From the NCBI GenBank assembly GCA_027627225.1, contig CM051025.1, forward strand, positions 76,595,974 to 76,659,973: DNA of 64,000 nucleotides. The letters are read 5' to 3'. Positions 48,516 through 61,056 of the stretch are shown here, piece after piece (position 1 is the first letter of the stretch; each line of letters begins with the position of its first letter). Source of the DNA: Congeria kusceri (Eukaryota > Mollusca > Bivalvia > Myida > Dreissenidae). The notes beneath the pieces were generated by a model. The model saw nothing but the letters and a program-made list of their open reading frames with translations. It had not been told where the DNA came from and did no database searches. The position numbers and the translations under genes are program-made.

Positions 48516-49438
48516 CTGAACAGATATGCAGTGCAATGGATAATGCCTAGTAGATGAATATCCCCCCTACACGACCATCTTACGTTGTACTGAACAGATA
48601 CTCAGTGCAATGGATAATGACTAGTTGACAGTAATCCCCGCTACACAACCATCTCACATATCAGATACGCAGTAAAATGGATAATGCAGTGTATATAGAT
48701 ATACCCGCTACCCGACCTTTATCTGTACTGCGTAACAGATGCACAGTGAAATGAATAATGCCTAGTAGATGGATATACCCGCTACACGATTATCTTACAT
48801 TGTACTGCACATATAATCAGTGCAATGGATAATGACTATTAGATGGATATACCCGCTTTATACGACTATCTTACATTATACTGAACAGATAAACAGGTTA
48901 ATATCTAGTTGGATATCCCCGCTACATGACCATTGGCCGTTCTACTGAACAGATACAGAACAGTGGAATGGATAATGCCTACAGTAGATAGATAATCCCG
49001 CTACAAGACTATTTCATCTTATACTGAACAGATACGCAGTACAATGCATTATGCCTAGTAAATATATACCCCGCTTCACGGCCATCTTTTTTTGTACTGA
49101 ACAGATACTAAGTGCAATGGATAATGTCTAGTAGATAGATAACCCCGCTACACGACTATTTCACCTTATACCGAACAGATACGCAGTACAATGCATTATG
49201 CCTAGTAGATAGATACCCCGTTTCACCACCATCTTTTTTATGTACTGAACAGATACTCAGTTCAAAGATAATGCCTAGTAGATGGATATCCACACTTCAC
49301 GACCAGCTCCCATATTACTGAATAGATAGGCAACTTGCAACTGACGACTTTGGTAGAGATATCCCCGGTACCCGGCTAACTCCAGTATTACTGAACAGGT
49401 AGGCAGTGTAACAATTAGTTGCCTAGTGAGAGCGATAA
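48516..49438. repeat. ~74-bp satellite, about 13 copies
   Basis: Units of the form tactgaacagatacgcagtg, caatggataatgcctagtag, atggatatacccgctacacg and accatcttacattg repeat head to tail. Units near the right end are the most diverged. Non-coding. Confidence 0.9.
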
Positions 49439-49569
49439 TAACACTCTTCGTGCATTACATGGCCATAAGAGTAGGGCATTGAACACCCAACATCGTGGTG
49501 TATGCATGATCTCTCCCAGGTAGTGTAGCGATTTGACCATAGATAAACCTGGTGCTTGTTTTGATGAAC

Positions 49570-50285
49570 GAATCCCGTACGTATGTACGGACGTATTTAT
49601 GCATGTATGTGCATGGACGCACGTATGTATGTATGTGTGAATGGACGCCCGTATGCGTGTGTGTATTTCGAAGTTTATGAGGTCCTTCCTCGCCTGAGGC
49701 GGCATTATGTGAGGACCCGGAGTGTGTCCCAGCACTTCTACCTAATTAACTTAGTAGAGACTCGCGAAAGCTATTTATTTTTTACTGAAATATATTTTAA
49801 TTTTGGTGTGGTCTTGTGCTGTGGGGGGAAACCGGAGTACCCGGAGAAAACCCCACCTGTCCGGTAGGGTGACCACCAACCAAACTCACATGCGCCGGGA
49901 GTGGGAAGCGAACCCGGGACGCCTAGATGAGAAGCGAGTGTACCAACCACTGCGCTAGCCGGACAGCCTCGCCCGTATGCATGGACGCACGTATGTATGT
50001 ATGGACGCATGTATGTATGTATGAACACACGTATACATGTATGGACGCACGTATGCATGTATGGATGGACGCATGTGTGTATGGACGCACGTATTGATGT
50101 ATGTAAGGACGCACTTATGCATATGTACGCTTGTATGTATGTACATGTGCGCACGTATGTTACTTGTATGTGTGTATATACGTCCGTATGCATGTACATG
50201 TATATATGGACGAACGTATGTATGTATGTGTGTATGGACGCACTTATGTATGTATGTACATGTACGCACGAAACCATGTACGCTT
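49570..50285. repeat. GTAT/GGACGCAC-type minisatellite split by a SINE
   Basis: Runs of gtatgtatggacgcac and gtatgcatgtatgg occur at 49578-49660 and 49973-50280. The middle is an insertion including the SINE at 49770-49975. Frames such as the YIHTCVH repeats on minus are artefacts. Confidence 0.85.
49770..49975 (-). mobile_element. tRNA-derived SINE inserted in the minisatellite
   Basis: The minus strand reads a tRNA-like head gtccggctagcgcagtggtt, tactcgcttctcatctaggc-like anticodon region and B box cccgggttcgcttccc, then a body with gtggggttttctccgggtac and tccggtttccccccac, ending in an A/T-rich tail. The tccgggtactccggtttcc core is widespread in animal tRNA-SINEs; I think of the V-domain type, from memory. 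Different family from the SINE at 46712. Confidence 0.75.
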
Positions 50286-52205
50286 GAGCATAACATATAT
50301 TTCAAAAACAGATACACAAAAGAAAAACAAAGACTGTACAATTTTTTATTGATTTTATACAAAAATATGCATACAATCCGTGTTTTATAATATGAAATCA
50401 ACAGTATACAATCAACAAATAACATGCACTTTCTCATTTAAATATGAATTTTACAATGACAGTGCAATTCTTATTATGCCTAAACAACAAACGGCATTTT
50501 TACATAAATACATTCAAATTATAAATATATTACATCACACTTCAATTACTCCAAACAATATTTTGGCAAACAAGATACAGGCAAATTGAATACACCATCA
50601 TGATATTATATAAACGCATTCTCTGATAAAATGAACACGATAAATGCTAAAACTTGATAGTATAAAACAATACATTTGGAAATTTGAAATTTTGGATAAA
50701 CAGCATTCATAACCATGTTTAGAACCTGTTATCTTACGAATGACTGTACTTAAAATCGAAACTATGTATCAGATATAGAAATATTCAGCAGATACAACAG
50801 TTTAACGCTCAAAACTCGAAAATGTTTTCGAAAACACTAACGGAATATGACAACTGCAAAAACCAAAGCACATTGACTAATGAACCAAAAGAATATAAAT
50901 AAATTTGCTGTATCACTAAGGATCGAACCTAGCACAGATCAGTCGGACACGATAAACACAGGTGCAGACAGACATAATATACAATGGTCACAAAAATAAA
51001 ATGTGTATTTCAGAAATGATTCAACTTGTAATCAACAATAAATGGTATATTTCCAATATAGTATTCATTCTGTACTATGCGTTTTATTTTGTTGCTTTAT
51101 AAATGTTGCTTTCTATTTGAAACATGCAACATTTTTAAGCTTTAAATTTTCTAACGGTCCACGTAATACAAACAATGTGGGAAACAACAACAATTAATTT
51201 TCACAAAATCGACGCCTTTCCAAACATTGCTCTTATGCATCATATGTACCATTAAGATTAAACTGACCACAACCAAATTTGGCCATCAGTGAATGTTTAA
51301 GTTACTATATAATAAATATTAAAGCCTCATTAAAGGTGGAAATGGTCAAATTTACAATTTAGTCATTTAAATGTCTGGTAAAATTATATTATTGTATGTT
51401 TAAGCTTCAGTTATATCCTGGGTCAGGAAACTATTTGGTGTTTGGATACTGTTTAAAATAAAAACACTGATCCTCCAAGTAAACTGTTTATAAACACTAG
51501 CTTTGTTTATGTGCTAATGATCGTGGGACGCGGATGTCAGTCTATTCATACAAACAAAGTGGTAATGTGCACAAGTTCCATGCTTTTCATGAATAACTGT
51601 ACATCTAAATTGTCATAAACTGGACAAGTCATTTTGAGGGCCGTCTATGAAGCATGTTATGCAGTAATTGAAATTTTAAATACATAATATATTCAACAAT
51701 CTAGAAACTGAAAATCACTTGGTCAATTTCTGACCACTAACTAGTAAATTTCCATACTAAAACATGTTACTGTGTTTATAATTTCCAATGTTTTCTCAAT
51801 TTGTTGTACCAATTTATGTCCTTATAAAATGCACACTAGTAGGTTTATTACACGACCCTCGAAATTGAAATACTTCACTGACCACAATAACGGGATTTTT
51901 TCATGCAAATATCATGCAATGAACTACATTCCGTTTACAGGAAACTAGTGCACCAAATGTTTTTAAAATGTAAACGATACAGTAGAATAAAAATGTGTCA
52001 GATACCATTTATTTTAAGAAATGTTAAATGGTTTGTTTGGTCATAATGATTTATTTTACGTGTTTGTTAAATCTTAATTAAACTCTTAATTGTTGTTTTA
52101 ACCTGCAGCACCTTGTGTGTGCCTTTAAGCTATCATAGAAACGAGTTTTTGCATAACGTGCATTCAAGATCAATAAAAAAAGAAATGCGATTTCATTCCA
52201 TTTAA
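50286..52205. other. Unassigned AT-rich sequence
   Basis: A weak tRNA-like B box (ggttcgatcc on minus) lies near 50925. No gene supported. Confidence 0.35.
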
Positions 52206-53160
52206 TTTTTATTGCCCTTATTTTCAACAATTTAACTTAAAAGAAAACCCTGATAACACATTATGGTGGTGAACATTTCTACCAAGTTATTTCAAAATCC
52301 ATCAAAAAATGATAGAGTTATTGACCGGACACGAAAAAGATCCCATATTTACCTTTGACCTCTAAGTGTGACCTTGACCTTGAAGGTACAGACCTGGGTC
52401 TTGCAAAACAACACATCGCCTTATGATGGTTAACTACCAAGTTATTTTACAATCAACACAGAAATGGCAAAAAAATTGACCAGACACGAAAAACAGACCC
52501 ATTGTTGATTTTGACCTCTAAGTGTGGCCTTGATATTGGATGTCGGGACCTGCATGTTGCATGCGACACATCGTCTCATGATAGAGAACGTTTCTGAGAA
52601 GTAATTTCACAATCCATCCGGAAATGACAGAGTTATTGGCCGGACACAAAAACAGACCCCATTTTTACCTCTGGCCACTGACTTTGGAGGTACGGACCTA
52701 GGTCCTGCGCATGAAACAGCGTCTCATGATGGTGAACATTTCTACCAAGTAATTTAAAAAATCTATCAAGAAATGACAAAATTATTGATTGACACAAACA
52801 ACAGACCAGATTTTTTACTTTTGACCTCTAAGTGTGACCTTGAACTTGGAGGTATGGACCTAGATCTTGCTGGTGATACATTGCCTCATGATGGTGAATA
52901 TTTCTTCCAAGTAATTTCACAATCCATCCAGAAGTGACAGAGTTATTGACCGAACATGGCCTATTATTGACCTTCGACCTCCAAATGTAACCTTGACCTT
53001 GGAGGTATGGACCTAGATCTGGCGCGCGACACATCGTCTCATGATTGTGAACATTTCTGCCAAGTTATTGATCATACACGGAATTTTGAAAGGACGGACG
53101 GACACATGCACAGACAGGGGTAACATTTAATGCCCCTTCACCATTCTTCGTGAAAAAGAT
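52206..53160. mobile_element. Dispersed tandem-repeat element 4 (gaccttgacctt type)
   Basis: About 5.5 units of ~160 bp carrying gtgaacatttctaccaagtt, aaatgacagagttattgacc, ggacacgaaaaacagacccc and tttgacctctaagtgtgacc. It closes with ggacggacggacacatgcac. Non-coding. Confidence 0.8.
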
Positions 53161-56060
53161 TTAACATAAAAAAGATTTTACCAAATACCCATTATTGATG
53201 GTCCTGCATTCTATTTCCACCACAAGTGGGTGGTATCTATGTGACAGCACGTGCTCCAGTGCAGAGTTTGCATAGTGTTTCAAAGTGCAGGATTGGTTCC
53301 TTTGCATCAAATGCTGCCAACTGCAAGTCCAGGCTTCTTAAATACATGTACAAAATACAATTCTATATTAGACTTTATTCATACAACAATAGTCAATGAA
53401 CAACTTACATATATGTGTACAATTTAGTATATGCTTGTTCATCACATAAAGTGTTATTCATACATTACTGGTCTCAGTTAATTCATACTGTAATAATAAT
53501 GGCATCTCAGACAATGATCATGGCCCTTGAATTGTACCCCTTTTTCACCCTCAATCTTCCAGTGACTACCACCAAAAATTGAATTTTCTCACATAAATCT
53601 GACAAGAATTAATGACAATTTTCAATATATATTTGAAAAAGATGGCGATATTGTATAGAAAGCAATAACAGTTTAAGGCTTCAAACTATTGCATTTTTTA
53701 CATGACACTTTAATAACTTTTGGTTGTGTAACTTTAAGTTGTGTATCAGTCGATTAATAATGTGCAACACAGTAAGCATATTTTGATTAATGTTACACTG
53801 AATTTATAAAAAGGACTATGTCTTTGACGTAAAAGTATAATAAAGGTATTATAATATAATTTATAGGAAAGTGTTATGGCATGCTAAATCAAAGCGTTGA
53901 ACGCTGAAAGACTGTGGCTTGCAAAATAAAGTTAAAGGTCACGAAAAGTTATAAATTATAAACTTTGTAAACACACACAAGTTAACATATCAAATTGGCA
54001 TTATAGGTTATGTACTTGTAAATTTGGCATAAAAGGATATATTAATTGTTCGCAATGGATTAAATAGGATCTATTTCTTGTCATCTATCCATAGCAATCT
54101 CTGAATTAATGTATTGATAGTATTTAGTGGACCAATCCACTGATAGCAAGGAATTGTTTCTCAGTTCTGTTTCAGTAATGTCCCCTGTTCCACGATATTG
54201 AAAGCTGAGAAGCTGGGGAGGTCACTGTGCAATTGCCATGTCAAAAGCTACATGTGATTTCAATTTGCGGTTACACTTAAGACTCCGGCTATTGCCCCAG
54301 TCTAAAAACCAAACCAATATCATTTAAGTTGTGTATGTTTGACACCTTTCTTGTATAAACATAGTTTGCAAGTGTTGTTTTTTTAAATACAGAGTTAAAT
54401 GTGGAATTGTCAGTTATTCTTATGGCACATGCCTCGTGTGTTTGATACCTATGGGCTGTTCATTTTTTCCAAACATTTTATAATATCATTATTAATGCTC
54501 TCCGAAATAAATTTTTGTAGACGTAGTCCCTCTAAAGATGTCAATAACATTGTTGTGAACTTATGTATACCTCAAAACCTGTTTGCACTGGATTCTCATG
54601 TTGCCCAGTTTACCCTGTGTTCATTTTTCCTGAAAGAAACAATAATTATGTCCCAGCCAATCAAATTCTTGATCCATATAGCCAGGTATTAATAAACCAG
54701 TTAAAGTACTTATATAAGGGAATACAATGTATATGGAGTAACACCCCAGCACCTAATAATTGGTGAAAGGATCAAAGCCTTGTCGGAAACTTACATTAGG
54801 GCTGTGGATCGTTGGGTAAGCGAAGATCAGATACACAACTTCGGGGCTTACAATTCACAGATAGAACCACAAATCAGCAGTTAAAAGTTGTGATACAGGA
54901 AAACACTCTCATGAAGACTAATAACTTAAATTTATCATATTCAACAAATTCATTTTGACATAACAGAGCAAATTGTAAAGAGTCTGTATACACACCTTTA
55001 GTCACATTATAGCAAAAACTGAAAGGTTTAAAATGAACTATAACATTAGGATGTGTATTCACATTAAAATGCAATATAATGTCTCAAAAGGGTTTATTTT
55101 GCTAATTAACTCATTTTATGGAAAATCTATATAAGGTAAATATAAAATTATAAGATCACAATGAAACGATCTTGGAAATGATGAGTATCAGTACTCATTT
55201 CCAAGCCCGCGATCGTGAGTATCCGAGTGCTCAGTTACTCACAGCAGCCCTAAATTATATTGCCAGGCCCAACAAGAGGGAAAACAGGATGCTACAGCCC
55301 AGACTCCTGAAACCAGGGCATAAATATATACCTATATGATATTATATGTTTTTGTTCATTCACATTTCTAAAATTATTAAAACTTTAATCAAATTCTTTA
55401 AACTGGCTTGATGACAGATTGTTGTATAAACAATAATAAACATATTTATTTTTTAAAACAATTATGAAATGTGTAGTGGTTTCAGTTACATGTATCCCTT
55501 ATTCTCAAGATACTGTTCATCCCATGATACTGTTACATAATAATTACCTTTGAATAAAATCAATATGTGTACAGATACTTTGCTGTCTGAAAGTCTGAAA
55601 AGATGGCCCTTCTGTGCAGTCTTTGACTCTTTGTGAAGCTGGAAATAAATCCAGAAAAAAATCAACTGAACAAAATGATACATTTTTCCTGTAAAAGTCC
55701 TAGATGCATGAGCCCAAACAGATGTGCATGGGTTATTATTTTTATTTTGTAAGGTTCTTATTTTTCAAATACGTATACTAGTCTATTATTTTTTACAAAT
55801 TATCACATCCACTGAAGCCATTTGTTTAACCGCAGTTACCCGTATATAAATAGTTATATATTGACCAATGCCCCACTATAAATGCATGGGTTACATGGAA
55901 CAATATGTTATATTAAAAATTAAAATGCATTTTTAATAACTATCAAATATCTGTTCATAAAACCAATCATTATTTTGTCTAGACTAAAAAAATTGTCACA
56001 GGAGTGACAATGGGCCCAGAATGATGTTAGAAGGTGGCAGCCAGGACATGAAAATGTATG
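53161..56060. other. Unassigned AT-rich sequence
   Basis: Includes the hairpin at 55171. Frames at 54399-54766 and 55486-55683 lack motifs and splice context. No gene supported. Confidence 0.35.
55171..55205. repeat. Hairpin
   Basis: cttggaaatga(tg)agta and tactcatttccaag pair as an imperfect stem of about 14 bp with a short loop. It stands alone in non-coding sequence. Confidence 0.55.
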
Positions 56061-56258
56061 TACAGTATTTAAAAAAAATAATTTGAAAACCCCATCTTTA
56101 AGCATAACTTACGTCACATGCTACCTATAACAATAAAGACAAGTTTCAAGAAAATCCAGAGGAGGAGTTGCGTTCACAAGGCGTTTTCCCTATGTATGGG
56201 TATTCCATAGAGAAAAACAATGACAGGGCCATAACTTCCTTATGGAGGAGAAAAATTG

Positions 56259-57718
56259 AACAAGAGGGCCATGATGGCACAAAGCGCTCACCTGAGAACT
56301 GGTACAGATGAAGACCATACTGGTTTGAAAAATAAGGTATCTGAACAATACGCAGAGGGAGATAGGACCAATTTTGATTTAAAACATCAGTTAGTGCAAT
56401 GGGCTAACTAAAGTACGAGTTGGGTAGTGGATGTGCGTTTTTTTTTGCTAATGGTTCTCAAATCATTTTTCTCGATATTCTTACATGACTCATTTTCATT
56501 CAGTCATTGACAATTCTGGAAAATGCAGAAACAGTAGATTTTGATGTCTTTTTCGCAGACAGTTTTGGAGAACTAATTGTAATGCGATAATTGCGATGGC
56601 TCTGCTATAAGGTCAAGTTTTGCTTTTTCTATGATAATTTTCTGTCTAATGATGATAAATGATATTAATGCAGGCTCTGAAGACATCAATGTTGCACGTA
56701 CAAATAACTGCATGCAAGTCTTGCAACTTTTGGAAATCAAATTGTATCAATCAATTTTTATGCTCATGTGCAAACTGTGTAAGTTTGATCAACATTGAAT
56801 CAAAAATCGTGTGTGCAAGCCAATCATTGATAACTTGTTGATGCTTTTTTTTCCAAACAAAAGGGGCAATAACTCTGGTGTTTCAGGCCTGATCATACTT
56901 TTATTTGACTTCATCTGTAGTCTTACGTTCATAGACAAACTGTACACAATTGGTGAAGATTGGATGAAAAATGAAGTCTCTATACAGAATAATGTCCATT
57001 TTTATAAAAAAAATTCACAAAGGGCAATAACTCTGGTGTTTCTGGTACGAGCTTGCTTACATTCGACTTCACTTGTAATTGTATGGTCATAGACAAACTG
57101 TGCAAGATTGATGAAGATTGGATGAAAAATTAAGTTTCTATCCTGCATAATGTCCATATCTGCATATTTTTTTCACAAAGGGCAATACCTCTGGTGTTTC
57201 TGGTCCGATCTTTCTTTTATTTGACTATAACTGTAATCTCATGGTAATAGACAAGCTGTGCAAGATTGGTGAAGATTGGATCAAAAATGAAGTCTCTATC
57301 CTGAATAATGTCCATTTTTCGTATATTTTTTAATAATATGGCAATAACTCTGGTGTTTGAAACACAATCTGGCCCTTTTTTGGCTTCTGTTGAGATCTGA
57401 TGGTCATACACAAACTGTGAAAGTTTTGTTAAGATTGGATGGAAAATAAAGTCTATACGTTGGAAAAGGGCATTTTTGCATGAAAAAGGGGCAACAACTC
57501 TGGTGTTTCTGGTGTGATCTGACCCAATAACAATCCCATCCAAGATTTTATGGTCATACACAAACTGTACAAGATAGGTCAAGATTGAATATAAAATGTA
57601 GTCTTTATCGCGATAACGGTCCAAATTGTTGACAGCATACGGACGACGGACAATAGACGACGCCGGAGAGATACTCTATACCAATAGCTCACCGAGCACT
57701 TTGTGCTCGGGTGAGCTA
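56259..57718. mobile_element. Dispersed tandem-repeat element 6, nested in element 5, with terminal hairpin
   Basis: Starts caagagggccatgatggcac then gctcacctgag, and carries about five ~155-bp units of ggcaataactctggtgtttc, aagattggtgaagattggat and gaagtctctatcctgaataa type. It ends with a 15-bp stem hairpin at 57685-57718 (tagctcac-cgagcac / ttt / gtgctcgggtgagcta) followed by aaaa. A hairpin close to the 3' end recalls Helitron-type elements. No Rep/helicase gene is present, so it would be non-autonomous. Confidence 0.7.
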
Positions 57719-57877
57719 AAAACCCATCTTTACATGTACTCACAACACATTACCCTCAACAATGAAGAATCTTTTCAAGAAAATCCGTTGAATAATGTAA
57801 GAAGAGTTGAGTTCACAAGGAATGTTCCCTATATATTATATACAGGAGAAATAATAAAAGGGCCATAACTTGCAAAT

Positions 57878-58403
57878 AAAGAAGAAAATTTTAATCCTTT
57901 TCTGCAAAACTACATATTTACCTCACCAATAAAATCAAGTTTCAAGAAAATCCTATGGAAACTGTATGAGTTGTGTTTACATGGAATTTTCTCTATATAT
58001 TCCGTTCCAAAAATAAAGTATGAAAAAGGGCAATAACTCCAAAATTATGAAGTGCAGAGTAAAGGGTCTTGAGTACTCAATTTTCCTTAATGAGATCTAT
58101 CCACCAATGTAGTTTCAAGTTAATACCTCTTATAGTTGTAAAAGAAGAAAATTTTAATCCTTTTCTGCAAAACTACATATTTACCTCACCAATAAAATCA
58201 AGTTTCAAGAAAATCCTATGGAAACTGTATGAGTTGTGTTTACATGGAATTTTCTCTATATATTCCGTTCCAAAAATAAAGTATGAAACAGGGCAATAAC
58301 TCCAAAATTATGAAGTGCAGAGTAAAGGGTCTTGAGTACTCAATTTTCCTTAATGAGATCTATCCACCTATGAAGTTTCAAGTTAATACCTCTTATAGTT
58401 GTA
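57878..58403 (+). repeat. Recent 263-bp tandem duplication
   Basis: 57878-58140 and 58141-58403 are almost identical. Differences I see include tatgaaaaag/tatgaaacag and ccaccaatgtag/ccacctatgaag. Against the old repeats around it, this is a recent event or an assembly artefact. Confidence 0.9.
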
Positions 58404-59118
58404 AAAGTTATGCTCCAGGCAAAATGAGTATGACAAATTAACAATGGGAAATAACTCAAGAATTTTGAAGTGTTGAGTAATGATTTTTGTGCACTGCACT
58501 CTCCATAATGAGATTTATCTTAAATGCTTTTGAAGTTATGAAGGAAATCCATGACAAATGTGGATGGATGGACAGAAAGTGTTATTATTATAGGGCACCC
58601 ACCAAAGATTAGCGGGGCCCTAATGAGATAACTGTTTTGAATAAAATGTATTCTCATTAAATTTCATTATACATTTTGCCAGCAAAACATGCTACACACA
58701 TGGCTTGTGACGCATTGGTCAGTATAGCTCGGAAGAGTTTTTGATACTCTACCAATAATTTAGCCATTATGAAAAAAATACTAGACTGTACAATTTACAA
58801 TAATTCTTCCAGTTCTGGCGAGGCTCGCGAAATCTGATTACAAATTAAATGTGTATATATGAATTCAACGACGACCAAGGCTACGAATTATGTTGAGAAA
58901 TAATGTGTATTTACCTGTTAACAAACATCGACACATTTTAACAAAACACCGGCCGTTTACCTGTAATAAACTGCGATATATTTTAACTTAACAAGTTTTA
59001 TCGCGTGAAAACTTGTTTAGTTTTAATCTGCCTCTTAATGAAGAGTTTCTTTATTCGACATCGATCGGATGTTTCCGTATAATAATTGACGGTATAGACG
59101 ACCGTAGACCAAACCAAA

Positions 59119-59275
59119 CATCTTTAGTTAGCGACACCATCTTTTGTTAGTGTTAGTAACAGAAATTTACCGTAGGATGAAAAGGCTCCTTTTGTTAGCG
59201 CTAGTAGCGGACTAATATATCTAATAACTTTGTACTAGTAGCAGCTAATAAAACAGAATCGGGTGTTATTTTACA
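59119..59275 (-). repeat. Dispersed repeat, copy 2 of an inverted pair
   Basis: Reverse complement matches 30518-30675 closely (ttagctgctactagtacaaa, gttattagatatattagtcc, gctactagcgctaacaaaag). Flanking sequences differ, so the unit is about 155 bp. Confidence 0.8.
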
Positions 59276-60760
59276 CATGCATTATTGAGTGTGTCAGTGA
59301 ACAACGCAGTTTCAAGATCATTTGTTTGGGCAAAAGGAAATTAACAAATATTATTTTTTTTTTGACACGTTACCGTTTCACCATCTCGGCTGATTCAATA
59401 GCACATATGCTTTTATTTTTCATGTTGGTTTATTTCATGTAAACAATAATCAAATAAGAATACTTAGCAGAACAGAACATAATAATGTATCTTTTAAACA
59501 ACCGAAATTAGTATTATTCATTGTACCTAAAGCTATATTTTCATTGTGGGTTTAGTTAAAAAATACAGATTTTATTCTCGAGAACTTTATGTTTAATGTA
59601 TTTCTACATCCCAATCATATGTAGTTGGATTTGGGTACACTATTATTTTATCAATTTTAACCCAAAGTCATGTGTTGTGTGGTGTTTTCGTTAAATAGTT
59701 CTGTTTCCGTTGCTTTCACCCGCAATTTACTGTCTGTTCTAATGCGCAAAAGTTTACTGCTGATAGATCTAGTACGTAATCAAATGTATGTGTATGAGGT
59801 ATACACAGGACTTCGAATGAAAAACGAACCTATGTTTTACCCTGTTAAATATCATGGCTACAATAAGTTTATGTTTCACTCTAAACAGTTCTGAAACCTC
59901 GGCAACAATCTCGAAACTTCGCCCTAATTTCCCAACTTGCACAGTACTTTAATGTCAAGAAAGTGCACTATCGTTAATGGATAAAAATACCGGTTAGATC
60001 TTCCAAGTGAATTGTTTTGGTAGTGTGCATTAATTTTTGAGTATACCGAGAATGTTTTCATTTTCGACGGAATTATAGGCTTTAGAGGCATTAAATGTAC
60101 CTGAGTTTGAAGATAACAAACCCCAAGATCCTGACCCGCGCCTGGCTGCTCTATCGTAGGTTCATATAGAGTTGACGCAGGTTAGAAAACTCACACATTT
60201 GAAACAAATGCAGTTCGATTTTAGACAGTCAGTGGTTTTTAATCATTCCTGATCTGTGATCTGTATTTTTCACATCTAAACATTTAATTAAAATTCAAAG
60301 AATGGTATGAAGTCTGCGTAAGAAGTAAAGACATCACGAACATCCAGTCCATGTATTTGTTAATAATGATAATAATTGAAAATAACAACAAAACATATGT
60401 ATACTATTTTATTTTCAATTACATGGAAAAATGGAAGACTGACCAATGTTTTAAAAACAACAACAACAATATGATAGGTTTAAATACTTCCACATGTATG
60501 CATTACATTACGTGTTTATTTGAAAATTGTTTAAAATCAATTGCTTTTCTTTCCAAACATGAAATCTACCACTGCAAATATATGTATTCATTCGTACAAG
60601 TAACACTCGACATGGGAACATGTGTACATATAAACTCGACCAATCAACGACAATAATAATCATGCAGTCACATAATACAGTACAGAGTGTATAACGAATC
60701 TTGTTTTTGTTTTTTACAAAATATATGAGGCATGTTGTAGGAAAACCGGGCTTAATGCAC
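59276..60760. other. Unassigned AT-rich sequence
   Basis: Frames at 59670-59894 and 60351-60656 lack motifs. No gene supported. Confidence 0.35.
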
Positions 60761-60940
60761 GTGCGTAAAGTGTCGTTCCGGATCAGCCCGTACAGTCCGC
60801 ACAGGCTGATCCGGGACGACACTTTCCGCTTTTATGGTAATTTTCTGTTTCAACAAAATCTTTTCTAGACATAAATCCACTATAGGCGAAAAGTGTCGTC
60901 CCGGACTGCACAGGCTGATCCCGGACGACACTTTACGCAT
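60761..60940. mobile_element. Palindromic MITE with gtcgtcccgga-type ends
   Basis: The left end tgcgtaaagtgtcgttccgg is the near reverse complement of the right end ccggacgacactttacgca. Each end also carries its own inner palindrome (ggatcagcc / ggctgatcc around acagtccgcac), so the whole can fold into a cruciform with branched arms. The ~180 bp unit is non-coding. From memory this type is extremely common in Dreissena. Confidence 0.8.
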
Positions 60941-61056
60941 ATACAGAAGAAGAAGACTTTATTCAATCAAATATAACATACATGCACGCAATGCATTAGG
61001 TCAAAATGACCCATGAGCATCAGCAAATTGTTATCATAGCATAAAACAGTCAATGT

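Larger units (their letters stand above)
56060..58620. mobile_element. Dispersed tandem-repeat element 5, outer element
   Basis: Units built on cccatctttaagcataactt-like starts, aagtttcaagaaaatcc, gttcacaaggcgttttccct and gggccataacttc, at 56085-56258 and from 57719. A second element is inserted between them. A near-perfect 263-bp tandem duplication lies at 57878-58403. The end near 58565 carries ggatggatggacag. Confidence 0.65.

Noticed and set aside
48516..49438. CRISPR-like array
   Set aside because: Units are contiguous diverged satellite repeats without unique spacers, in a eukaryotic genome.
49415..50437. Long minus frames with YIHT repeats
   Set aside because: Artefacts of the GTAT/ACGC minisatellite.
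57217..57624. 135-residue frame on minus
   Set aside because: Reads the ~155-bp units of a dispersed tandem-repeat element; the peptide repeats with the units.
59670..59894. 74-residue frame
   Set aside because: No recognisable motif and no matching splice sites; could be an exon but I cannot support it.
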